Below, piece by piece: positions 1 through 5,584 of a stretch of DNA of 9,563 nt. The stretch spans positions 1 to 9,563 of the forward strand of contig CAIQOG010000364.1 in the NCBI GenBank assembly GCA_903873355.1, read 5' to 3'. Position 1 is the stretch's first letter, and the number at the start of each line of letters is the position of its first letter. The notes beneath the pieces are model-generated. The model was not told the origin of the DNA. It did no database searches and saw only the letters and a program-made list of their open reading frames with translations. The position numbers were made by a program, and so were the translations under genes. The stretch comes from an uncultured Bacteroidales bacterium (GTDB lineage: Bacteria; Bacteroidota; Bacteroidia; Bacteroidales; Paludibacteraceae).

Positions 1-282
1 AGCACAATCGGGGGCAAATTTTACGTCAATACCTAATAATTCAGATACGTGAGGTAAAATAGCTTTCAACGAATATTTACTGTCCGGATTTTTCTTTGGA
101 CGACCCATGTGAGAAGCAATAATAACACTTCCGCCATCAGCAAGAATTTTTTTCAGAGTAGGTAAAGCTGCGCGGATTCGCGTATCATCGGTAATTTGAG
201 CATTTTCGTCTAAAGGAACGTTGAAATCAACACGAACAAAAGCTCTTTTTCCTGCAAAATTAAATTTGTCAATAGTTTGCAT
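1..282 (-). CDS. pgk: Phosphoglycerate kinase, N-terminal part (cut by window edge)
   Basis: Glycolytic cytoplasmic enzyme that moves a phosphate between 1,3-bisphosphoglycerate and ADP. The first 94 residues are present, against roughly 400 in the whole family; the rest lies beyond base 1. The frame starts at an ATG (280-282) with [20 protein letters not shown] and stays open to the edge. RVDFNVP (residues 17-23), DDTRIR (32-37) and SHMGRPK (57-63) are the classic N-domain signatures. Asp19, Asn21, Arg35, His58 and Arg61 correspond to the residues that hold 3-phosphoglycerate in characterised enzymes. The gene is divergent from mdh and has its own -7 element about 106 nt upstream of the start. 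No sign of damage is seen in the visible part. Confidence 0.97.
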   Translation of the reverse strand, partial: MQTIDKFNFAGKRAFVRVDFNVPLDENAQITDDTRIRAALPTLKKILADGGSVIIASHMGRPKKNPDSKYSLKAILPHVSELLGIDVKFAPDCA

Positions 283-387
283 AGTTGTATTTATTATGTG
301 ATTAATAATTCTGTTGAATTTGACTATTTTATAACAGATTTCCTGAGTTTTTATATCTTTGCATTTCAACTTATCGGAAATCGAGCA

Positions 388-395
388 CAAAGGTA
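388..395 (-). promoter_or_regulatory. Bacteroidota-type -7 promoter element for pgk
   Basis: On the minus strand this reads TACCTTTG, a full match to the Bacteroidota -7 consensus TAnnTTTG. It faces pgk and would give a leader of roughly 100 nt. No clear TTG-type -33 element was recognised in the AT-rich stretch upstream. Inferred from consensus only. Confidence 0.55.
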
Positions 396-460
396 GTAAA
401 AAAGTTATTAATTGCCTCTTTAATCTATCTGATAAAAAGCAGGATTTAAACATAAAAAAG

Positions 461-482
461 ATTAAAGAAATTTTTCTTTAAT
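461..482. promoter_or_regulatory. Perfect inverted repeat upstream of the mdh -7 box (candidate operator)
   Basis: Arms ATTAAAGAAA (461-470) and TTTCTTTAAT (473-482) are perfect reverse complements separated by two bases. The repeat ends 13 bp before the mdh -7 element, so it covers where the -33 element should lie. It sits upstream of the expected transcription start, which favours a protein-binding site over an RNA hairpin. The high AT content means chance cannot be excluded. Confidence 0.45.
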
Positions 483-495
483 TGAAAATTAGTTG

Positions 496-503
496 TATCT
501 TTG
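496..503 (+). promoter_or_regulatory. Bacteroidota-type -7 promoter element for mdh
   Basis: TATCTTTG matches the TAnnTTTG consensus exactly and lies 48 nt before the mdh ATG, giving an expected leader of about 40 nt. A second identical octamer occurs upstream at 354-361 in the same orientation; the nearer one is the better placed. Confidence 0.65.
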
Positions 504-551
504 CGCTTCGAAACGAAAAATAGAAATAAACAATTAAAATAAAAAATTATT

Positions 552-1493
552 ATGTCAAAAGTAACCGTAGTAGGTGCCGGAAATGTAGGTGCCACATGTG
601 CAAATGTTCTAACATTCAATGAAGTAGCTGATGAAGTTGTAATGCTAGATGTAAAAGAAGGCATCTCCGAAGGAAAAGCACTGGATATTATGCAAACAGC
701 ATCATTGCTGGGTTTTGATTCGAAACTAGTAGGTTGTACAAACGATTATGCTCAAACAGCCAATTCGGATGTGGTAGTAATCACTTCGGGTATTCCACGT
801 AAACCGGGAATGACTCGCGAAGAATTGATTGGTGTGAATGCCGGAATTGTGAAAAGTGTTGCTGAAAACATACTTAAATTCTCTCCAAATGCTATAATCG
901 TGGTCGTAAGTAACCCAATGGACACCATGACATACCTGGCTTTGAAAGCTACCGGTCTTCCAAAAAACAAAATTATAGGCATGGGTGGAACGTTAGATAG
1001 CTCACGATTCAAATGTTACCTGAGTAAAGCCCTTAACGCCAACCCAACAGAAATTGAAGGTATGGTAATTGGTGGTCACGGTGATACAACCATGATTCCT
1101 TTAACCCGCTTTGCTTCGTACAAAGGTCGTCCGGTTGCTGATATATTGGATAAAGAAGCTTTGGCAAAAGTTGTGGCTGATACCATGGTAGGAGGTGCTA
1201 CTCTGACAGGATTACTTGGAACTTCGGCTTGGTATGCTCCGGGAGCTGCTGCAGCTTATCTCGTGGAAGCTATCATTCATGATCAGAAAAAAGTTATACC
1301 TTGTTGTGTTTCACTTGAAGGCGAATACGGTCAAAACGATATATGTATTGGTGTTCCTGTATTAATTGGCAAAAACGGTGTTGAAGCTATCATCGACTAT
1401 AAACTAAATGCCGAAGAAAAAGCTTTGTTTGAAAAAAGTGCGTCAGCAGTTCGTGGAACTAACGATGTATTGAAAGAAATAAACATGTTGTAA
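552..1493 (+). CDS. mdh: Malate dehydrogenase (NAD, LDH-like type)
   Basis: Interconverts malate and oxaloacetate with NAD in the cytoplasm, in the TCA cycle or its reductive branch to fumarate and succinate. At 313 residues it is full length for the LDH-like MDH group. The Rossmann motif GAGNVG is at 8-13, and Asp33 at the end of the second strand fits NAD over NADP. The mobile loop IPRKPGMTR (81-89) carries Arg83 and Arg89; Arg in the loop favours malate over lactate. Asn121, Asp149, Arg152 and His176 (in GGHGDT) complete the substrate and proton-relay set. The start follows an AT-rich leader without a Shine-Dalgarno sequence, and the GxGxxG motif near the N-terminus supports it. The gene is monocistronic, bounded by its own promoter and a hairpin terminator. 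Lactate dehydrogenase is the alternative, but the loop argues against it. Confidence 0.97.
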   Translation: MSKVTVVGAGNVGATCANVLTFNEVADEVVMLDVKEGISEGKALDIMQTASLLGFDSKLVGCTNDYAQTANSDVVVITSGIPRKPGMTREELIGVNAGIVKSVAENILKFSPNAIIVVVSNPMDTMTYLALKATGLPKNKIIGMGGTLDSSRFKCYLSKALNANPTEIEGMVIGGHGDTTMIPLTRFASYKGRPVADILDKEALAKVVADTMVGGATLTGLLGTSAWYAPGAAAAYLVEAIIHDQKKVIPCCVSLEGEYGQNDICIGVPVLIGKNGVEAIIDYKLNAEEKALFEKSASAVRGTNDVLKEINML

Positions 1494-1503
1494 CGAACAT
1501 AAC

Positions 1504-1548
1504 ATAAAAAATAGTCGAAATAATTACAAGATTGCGACTATTTTTTAT
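1504..1548 (+). terminator. Rho-independent terminator after mdh
   Basis: Arms 1504-1517 and 1535-1548 form a perfect 14-bp stem with core AATAGTCG/CGACTATT and a 17-nt loop. An A-run on the 5' side and a T-run on the 3' side make it symmetrical, so it could work in both directions. It begins 10 nt after the mdh stop codon. Confidence 0.85.
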
Positions 1549-1647
1549 TACTTATTTCAAGAAATTTTTATCTACTGTTAAGGAAATCTTTCTTTTTTCG
1601 GTTAAGTGAAAATTTCTTTAAATTATTGGAGAAAATTTTCCGCAATT

Positions 1648-1667
1648 AAAAATAATGCATTACTTTT
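1648..1667. promoter_or_regulatory. Near-perfect palindrome over the perR promoter (candidate autoregulatory site)
   Basis: A 20-bp dyad centred on TGCA between 1657 and 1658 has 9 of 10 pairs complementary; the only mismatch is 1652 against 1663. Its right half contains most of the -7 element, so a bound protein would block the promoter. Fur-family repressors bind AT-rich dyads and often repress themselves. The site is not a close match to the Bacillus Per box (TTATAATNATTATAA), so assignment to PerR is inference. Confidence 0.4.
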
Positions 1668-1668
1668 G
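1661..1668 (+). promoter_or_regulatory. Bacteroidota-type -7 promoter element for the PerR-like gene
   Basis: TACTTTTG fits TAnnTTTG and lies 36 nt before the ATG at 1705. A TTG at 1626-1628 is too far upstream for the usual spacing. The element lies inside the palindrome at 1648-1667. Confidence 0.55.
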
Positions 1669-1704
1669 TAATGGTTTCAATAAACTAAAAAATACAACTT
1701 TATT

Positions 1705-2112
1705 ATGTTAGAATCGCATCAGTATTTAAAGCAATTCTCGATTAAACCATCGGTTCAGCGTTCAGCTGTTATGCATTTCCTGCTTAATAATCGCATTCAT
1801 CCTACTATTGATGAAATCTATATGGCATTAAGTCCTACAATGCCTACTTTGTCGAAAACCACTGTTTATAACACCCTTGATTTATTTGTCGAAAAAGGGG
1901 CAGTGAGAGCGTTGGCAATTGATGAAAAGAATGCACGCTATGATGTTGATATTTCAGCTCATGGTCATTTTTTCTGTAAAAGCTGTGGAAAAGTTCAGGA
2001 TGTATTTGATTTGAAACCTCATATGTTTCATATACCACATTCTGACAATTATACGGTTGATTCAGTTGAAATATCTTATTTTGGGATATGTAATTCATGT
2101 AAAGGCAATTAG
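1705..2112 (+). CDS. perR: Fur-family peroxide-type regulator (PerR-like)
   Basis: Cytoplasmic metal-dependent repressor that in its family senses peroxide through oxidation of histidines around bound iron. It has 135 residues, normal for PerR. The winged-helix domain covers about 1-82, with recognition-helix sequence LSKTTVYNTL at 49-58; the dimerisation domain follows. His32, Asp80, His86, His88 and Asp99 line up with the regulatory iron/manganese site of Bacillus PerR (His37, Asp85, His91, His93, Asp104). Asp99, where Fur usually has Glu, is the main reason to prefer PerR over Fur or Zur. Cys91, Cys94, Cys129 and Cys132 form the two CxxC pairs of the structural zinc site. It is monocistronic, between its own promoter and a strong terminator. 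No oxidative-stress gene such as a rubrerythrin, catalase or peroxiredoxin is adjacent, so its targets cannot be read from the window. Confidence 0.88.
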   Translation: MLESHQYLKQFSIKPSVQRSAVMHFLLNNRIHPTIDEIYMALSPTMPTLSKTTVYNTLDLFVEKGAVRALAIDEKNARYDVDISAHGHFFCKSCGKVQDVFDLKPHMFHIPHSDNYTVDSVEISYFGICNSCKGN

Positions 2113-2131
2113 TTTAAATAATCATATATTG

Positions 2132-2165
2132 AAAAGGCATACTTTTTTTAAGTATGCCTTTTTTT
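2132..2165 (+). terminator. Rho-independent terminator after the PerR-like gene
   Basis: A perfect 13-bp stem pairs 2132-2144 (AAAAGGCATACTT) with 2150-2162 (AAGTATGCCTTTT), with a 5-nt T loop and a T-run to 2165. It begins 19 nt after the stop codon and isolates the regulator from the glycosyltransferase gene downstream. Confidence 0.92.
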
Positions 2166-2181
2166 ATTAAGAAAATATTTA

Positions 2182-2189
2182 TACATTTG
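2182..2189 (+). promoter_or_regulatory. Bacteroidota-type -7 promoter element for the glycosyltransferase gene
   Basis: TACATTTG fits TAnnTTTG. It lies just after the preceding terminator and 41 nt before the ATG at 2231, a sensible position for an independent promoter. No clear -33 TTG was seen. Confidence 0.5.
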
Positions 2190-2230
2190 AAAAATCTTAT
2201 ATTAAATCCTATCAGTAATATCGGAATATT

Positions 2231-3331
2231 ATGTTGTTAATGATAATTGTTATATCTGTTCTAATATGTTTTTCATATTTTCTAATGATTTTAAAATTCA
2301 TTCGTGGTTGGAAAAATATACCATCATTTGAACCAAAAGATAGTATTGGTATTAATTTCCCAGTTTCGGTAATTGTGCCGTGTAAAAATGAACAAAAAAA
2401 CATTCTTAAACTTTTATCCAGCATTGCACAACAAAGTTATCAGAATTTTGAACTAATTATTGTTGATGATCATTCGACTGATAAAACTGTTAATTCGATA
2501 CAATCCGCAAAAGCTTACCTCCCCCAAATACGTTTAATTCATGCTAAGGGTCAGGGGAAGAAAAATGCTTTGAAGGAGGGTATTGCTGAGGCAGGCTCAG
2601 ATTTGATAATAATTACCGATGCGGATTGTATACCATCATATCACTGGATTGAGGCAATAGCTTTATTTCAGAAACATTTTCCATCCGATTTAATAATTTG
2701 TCCCGTTTGTCTGTCCGGGAAAAATAATATGTTTTCCCGGCTTCAGACACTTGAGTTTTCGAGTCTTGTAGGAGTTGCTGCAGGTTCATCAGGTGCAGGA
2801 ATGCCTATTTTATGTAATGGAGCTAATTTAGCTTTTCGGAAAAAAACCTGGTTGAAGTTTCAACATAACTTACATGACGATGAACTGTCGGGTGACGATA
2901 TGTTTTTGCTTGAGAATGTTAAGAAGGCCGGTGGTAGAATCAGTTTTATGAAGTCTGAGGCTGGAATAGTAATCTCTAAAACACCAGATAATTTGCAGAA
3001 ATTTATACATCAGCGACGCAGATGGGCAGCTAAATCCAAACTCTATACCGATTGGAGTATTATTTTTGTCGCACTTATAGTATTGGCAATAAGTCTGTTG
3101 AATTTTGCTTTTCTGGCGTTGACAGCTTTCAAATGGTACTATATTTTTGGTTGTCTGGGTGTTTTTGTTTTTAAATATATAATGGATACCCGGTTTTTGT
3201 ATTTAGTGCGAAGGTATTCTCAATTAGAACGGATTTGGGGATACTCATTTGTTCTGTCTGTTTTCTATCCCTACTATATTGTTTTTACCGTAATTTCCGC
3301 TTTATTATTTAAACCCAAAACCTGGAAATAA
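2231..3331 (+). CDS. Membrane-anchored family 2 glycosyltransferase
   Basis: Likely transfers a sugar from a nucleotide-sugar donor to a lipid or polysaccharide acceptor at the cytoplasmic membrane; donor and acceptor cannot be told. It has 366 residues. An N-terminal membrane anchor covers about 3-22. The GT-A domain begins at VSVIVPCKNE (45-54), followed by IIVDDHSTDKT (76-86), the metal-binding DAD at 130-132, GANLAF at 197-202, the acceptor-side SGDD at 220-223 and QRRRW at 261-265, the Q/RxxRW type found in processive and related GT2 enzymes. Hydrophobic segments at about 275-300, 303-320 and 338-360 suggest a C-terminal membrane bundle. All expected catalytic motifs are present. The gene stands alone between a terminator and a convergent unit, with no polysaccharide locus visible. 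A role in cell-surface glycan or glycolipid synthesis is an inference from the fold. Confidence 0.88.
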   Translation: MLLMIIVISVLICFSYFLMILKFIRGWKNIPSFEPKDSIGINFPVSVIVPCKNEQKNILKLLSSIAQQSYQNFELIIVDDHSTDKTVNSIQSAKAYLPQIRLIHAKGQGKKNALKEGIAEAGSDLIIITDADCIPSYHWIEAIALFQKHFPSDLIICPVCLSGKNNMFSRLQTLEFSSLVGVAAGSSGAGMPILCNGANLAFRKKTWLKFQHNLHDDELSGDDMFLLENVKKAGGRISFMKSEAGIVISKTPDNLQKFIHQRRRWAAKSKLYTDWSIIFVALIVLAISLLNFAFLALTAFKWYYIFGCLGVFVFKYIMDTRFLYLVRRYSQLERIWGYSFVLSVFYPYYIVFTVISALLFKPKTWK

Positions 3332-3338
3332 CTGAGAT

Positions 3339-3794
3339 TTAGCGAGCTGTAACGATAAGTATATCAACTGAATAAATAGTCTTATACTTTTTCAAAACTT
3401 CTCTGGATTTACCCGAAGATGGATTTCCAATCCCGAAACCAATATCGTATACCGAACCACATTTTTCACAGACCGCCTGTCCAACCCCATTAGGATAAAC
3501 TCTCACCGTTGAAAGATGTTCATACGGACAACTCATATCGAATGCATAATACGCTCCATCAAATCCCGAATAAACCAGAATTCCACCATAACCGGTTCTT
3601 TCTACAGCTGTTACAGGTGTTATAAAAGTAAGACTTCTATTTGTAGAATTTCGAAAAATAGGATAAGTTGTGATAAGATTTAATTCAAGATAAACCGGAT
3701 AATCAGGGATTGAAGAAATATAGGTGTCATCGCAACTTATTAAAAACAGGCTGATTATTGATGCAAAAACAATATTTGTTGAGTATGATTTCAT
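3339..3794 (-). CDS. Small lipoprotein with a Rieske-like domain and altered ligand pattern
   Basis: Predicted lipoprotein of 151 residues. A short basic N-terminus and hydrophobic stretch (about 7-20) lead to a lipobox-like LISC with Cys21 as the lipidation site; Asp22-Asp23 follow it. The C-terminal half resembles a Rieske fold: FDMSCPYEH (85-93), then VCEKCGSVYDI (108-118), then a GxGNPSSGK stretch (121-129) ending in a strand-like tail. A classical Rieske centre is CxH...CxxH. Here the pattern is Cys89-x3-His93 ... Cys109-x2-Cys112, so binding of a 2Fe-2S cluster is doubtful; zinc or no metal is possible. It starts 9 nt after the aldo/keto reductase stop, so the two are probably co-transcribed. 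The 3' end is only 7 bp from the convergent glycosyltransferase end. The lipoprotein call is firm; the Rieske relation is moderate, from motif order and spacing. Confidence 0.75.
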   Translation of the reverse strand: MKSYSTNIVFASIISLFLISCDDTYISSIPDYPVYLELNLITTYPIFRNSTNRSLTFITPVTAVERTGYGGILVYSGFDGAYYAFDMSCPYEHLSTVRVYPNGVGQAVCEKCGSVYDIGFGIGNPSSGKSREVLKKYKTIYSVDILIVTAR

Positions 3795-3803
3795 GGATTG
3801 AAA

Positions 3804-4805
3804 TTATGCTCCCAGTTCTCCAATACGCCAAAGTTCGTCAGCTGTAAAATCGAGGTTTTTGAGTGCATCAATATTATCCTGTAATTGTTTCACAGAACTT
3901 GTTCCTACAATGATTGAAGTTACCTGCGGTTTATGAAAACACCATGCAACAGCCATTTGAGCCAGAGTTTGACCGCGTTGTATGGCTATATCATTCAATT
4001 TGCTTATTTTCTCAATTACCTCAGGTGTCAAACGGCTTTTTTGAAGAAAACCATGACTTTGAGCAGCACGCGAATTTTCAGGAATTCCTTGAAGATATTT
4101 ATCACTCAACATGCCCTGTGATAGTGGCGAGAAACCAATAAAACCGATTCCGTTTTCTTCAGCCAATGGTAATACATCTTGCTCAATATCACGTGCAAAA
4201 ATGCTATATCTGTCCTGGTTAATGAGACATGGCGTACCATTTTCGCGCAAAATCCGGTATGCCTCACGAGCTTTATCAAATGGATATTTCGACAATCCAA
4301 TATAAAGTGCTTTGCCCTGTTTCACCATATCCGAAAGTGCTCCCATGGTTTCCTCCAGCGGAGTATTCGGGTCATAACGATGCGAATAGAAAATATCCAC
4401 ATAATCGAGCTGCATCCGTTTGAGACTTTGGTGCAGACTTGCAATTAGGTACTTCCGTGAACCCCAGTCACCATATGGTCCCGGCCACATTTCGTGCCCT
4501 GCTTTAGTGCTGATAATCATCTCATCGCGATAACCATTGAAATGACTTTTAAGGATTTTACCGAAGTTTGTTTCTGCACTACCACCGGGCACACCATAAT
4601 TGTTTGCCAAATCGAAATGAGTTATGCCATGATCGAATGCAAACTGAAGCATGTTGACAGCTTCGGTTTGATTGTCAACATCTCCAAAATTGTGCCACAA
4701 TCCAAGTGAAATTTTTGGAAGCATAAGTCCGCTGACACCGCAACGGTTATAACCGACTGTATTAGCATAACGGTCAACTGCCGGAATATAATTTATTTCA
4801 GACAT
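3804..4805 (-). CDS. gpr: Aldo/keto reductase of the YghZ/Gpr type
   Basis: NADPH-dependent cytoplasmic reductase of small aldehydes. Its close relative, E. coli YghZ (Gpr, AKR14), reduces L-glyceraldehyde 3-phosphate and methylglyoxal. It has 333 residues, slightly shorter than YghZ. The catalytic tetrad is visible: Asp65 and Tyr70 in FDLANNYG, Lys101 in ISTKAGHEMWPGPYG, and His142 in IFYSHRYD. The stretches GSAETNFG, GPYGDWGSRKYL and LDYVDIFYSHR are very like YghZ. Later segments NQDRYSIFARD and FSPLSQGMLSDKYL, and a C-terminal IIVGTSSVKQLQDN nucleotide-binding stretch, complete the barrel. A -7 element lies 67 nt upstream of the start, and a Rieske-like lipoprotein gene follows after 9 nt. 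A role in removing toxic aldehydes from glycolysis is inferred from the family; a shaker-type potassium-channel beta-subunit-like reductase is the related alternative. Confidence 0.92.
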   Translation of the reverse strand: MSEINYIPAVDRYANTVGYNRCGVSGLMLPKISLGLWHNFGDVDNQTEAVNMLQFAFDHGITHFDLANNYGVPGGSAETNFGKILKSHFNGYRDEMIISTKAGHEMWPGPYGDWGSRKYLIASLHQSLKRMQLDYVDIFYSHRYDPNTPLEETMGALSDMVKQGKALYIGLSKYPFDKAREAYRILRENGTPCLINQDRYSIFARDIEQDVLPLAEENGIGFIGFSPLSQGMLSDKYLQGIPENSRAAQSHGFLQKSRLTPEVIEKISKLNDIAIQRGQTLAQMAVAWCFHKPQVTSIIVGTSSVKQLQDNIDALKNLDFTADELWRIGELGA

Positions 4806-4864
4806 TTTTATAGATTGAAAAACCCTATGACGTATAATGCACCCAAAAGAGTTTTGATTATTTC

Positions 4865-4901
4865 AAACTCTCAAAGATACAAAAATCACGCTTTGAGGTT
4901 T
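4865..4901 (-). repeat. Inverted repeat between lemA and the aldo/keto reductase gene, over the latter's -7 box
   Basis: The plus-strand arms are CTCAAAG (4870-4876) and CTTTGAG (4891-4897). After one unpaired base (4869), AAAC (4865-4868) pairs with GTTT (4898-4901), giving an 11-bp stem with one bulge and a 14-nt loop. It begins 5 nt after the lemA stop codon in the minus direction, so it could end lemA transcripts, but no T-run follows. It also contains the -7 element of the downstream gene, so it could be an operator. Confidence 0.4.
4872..4879 (-). promoter_or_regulatory. Bacteroidota-type -7 promoter element for the aldo/keto reductase unit
   Basis: On the minus strand this reads TATCTTTG, identical to the mdh -7 box. 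It lies 67 nt upstream of the ATG at 4805. It implies that the reductase and lipoprotein genes can be transcribed separately from lemA. Confidence 0.55.
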
Positions 4902-4906
4902 TGGTT

Positions 4907-5512
4907 TTAAAATTTTACAGCAGGTGCTTTTGCAGCAGCTTTTTCAGCTTCGAAATATGGTTTCTTCTGGAATCCTGTAATGCCGGCAACGATATTTGTC
5001 GGGAAACTGCGGATAGAAGTATTGAAACTTTTAGCCACATCATTGAAGCGGTTTCTTTCTACCGAAATACGGTTCTCGGTGCCTTCAAGTTGAGCTTGTA
5101 ATTCAAGGAAATTCTCGTTGGCTTTCAGATTCGGGTAATTTTCAGTAACCATCATCAGTCGACCGATTGCAGAGCCAATCTGACCCTGAGCAGCCTGATA
5201 TTCCTGCAGTTTTTCAGGAGTGAGATTTTTAGGATCAATAGTAATCTGAGTTGCTCTGGCACGGGCAGCCATAACGCCTTCCAGCGTTGAACTTTCGTGT
5301 GTGGCATATCCTTTTACTGTTTGAACCAGGTTTGGAATCAAGTCTGCACGTCGTTGATACTGACTTTCAACGTTTGCCCACTGACTGTTTACAGTTTCCT
5401 CTGAAGTAACTAATTTGTTGTAACTGCCAATGCCATAACCAATTGGTAATAAGATAAATAAAAAGAGAAATGCAGCTACTGAAACTAAAATAATAATTGT
5501 GCTCTTTTTCAT
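4907..5512 (-). CDS. lemA: LemA family membrane protein
   Basis: LemA proteins are single-pass membrane proteins with a helical-bundle domain facing outward; their exact job is unsettled, with links to envelope stress and to partner TPM proteins. It has 201 residues, normal for the family. One membrane helix spans about 5-27, then YNKLV (31-35). The most conserved block, QWANVESQYQRRADLIPNLV, is at 44-63 and continues through VKGYA. ENYPNLKAN (124-132), ELQAQLEGTENRISVERNRF (137-156) and FPTNIVA (170-176) are the other family signatures. The C-terminal tail is Ala/Lys-rich. It follows the TPM protein gene by 72 nt with no promoter recognised in the gap, which fits the frequent LemA/TPM pairing. 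The ATG at 5512 is supported by the MKK start ahead of the helix. Confidence 0.95.
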   Translation of the reverse strand: MKKSTIIILVSVAAFLFLFILLPIGYGIGSYNKLVTSEETVNSQWANVESQYQRRADLIPNLVQTVKGYATHESSTLEGVMAARARATQITIDPKNLTPEKLQEYQAAQGQIGSAIGRLMMVTENYPNLKANENFLELQAQLEGTENRISVERNRFNDVAKSFNTSIRSFPTNIVAGITGFQKKPYFEAEKAAAKAPAVKF

Positions 5513-5549
5513 TTTGATTGTTGTTTTAATTAATTTAAACGAATTCTTG

Positions 5550-5577
5550 AACTATAAATTATAAACTATGAACTATA
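5550..5577. repeat. Four tandem heptamers (AACTATA-type) between the TPM gene and lemA
   Basis: The copies are AACTATA (5550-5556), AATTATA (5557-5563), AACTATG (5564-5570) and AACTATA (5571-5577), followed by a partial ACT. They lie in the 72-nt gap, a few bases after the TPM stop codon in the transcribed direction. Two copies are identical and two differ at one base. The function is unknown; copy number could change by slippage. Confidence 0.7.
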
Positions 5578-5584
5578 ACTGAGT

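Noticed and set aside
446..664. 72-codon minus-strand frame covering the mdh promoter and start
   Set aside because: It overlaps the mdh start codon and N-terminal Rossmann motif in antisense, and its Phe/Thr/Ser-rich translation matches nothing. Taken as a shadow.
1631..1640. Short palindrome GAAAATTTTC upstream of the PerR-like gene
   Set aside because: Only 10 bp, A/T-rich, with no extension on either side; easily chance in this base composition. The dyad at 1648-1667 is longer and better placed.
3914..4709. Several plus-strand frames of 62-89 codons opposite the aldo/keto reductase gene
   Set aside because: All overlap a strongly supported reductase with an intact catalytic tetrad, overlap one another in different frames, and show no domain or promoter.
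5550..5577. CRISPR or phage attachment site at the heptamer array
   Set aside because: The units are 7 bp and directly tandem with no spacers, and there is no integrase or cas gene in the window.
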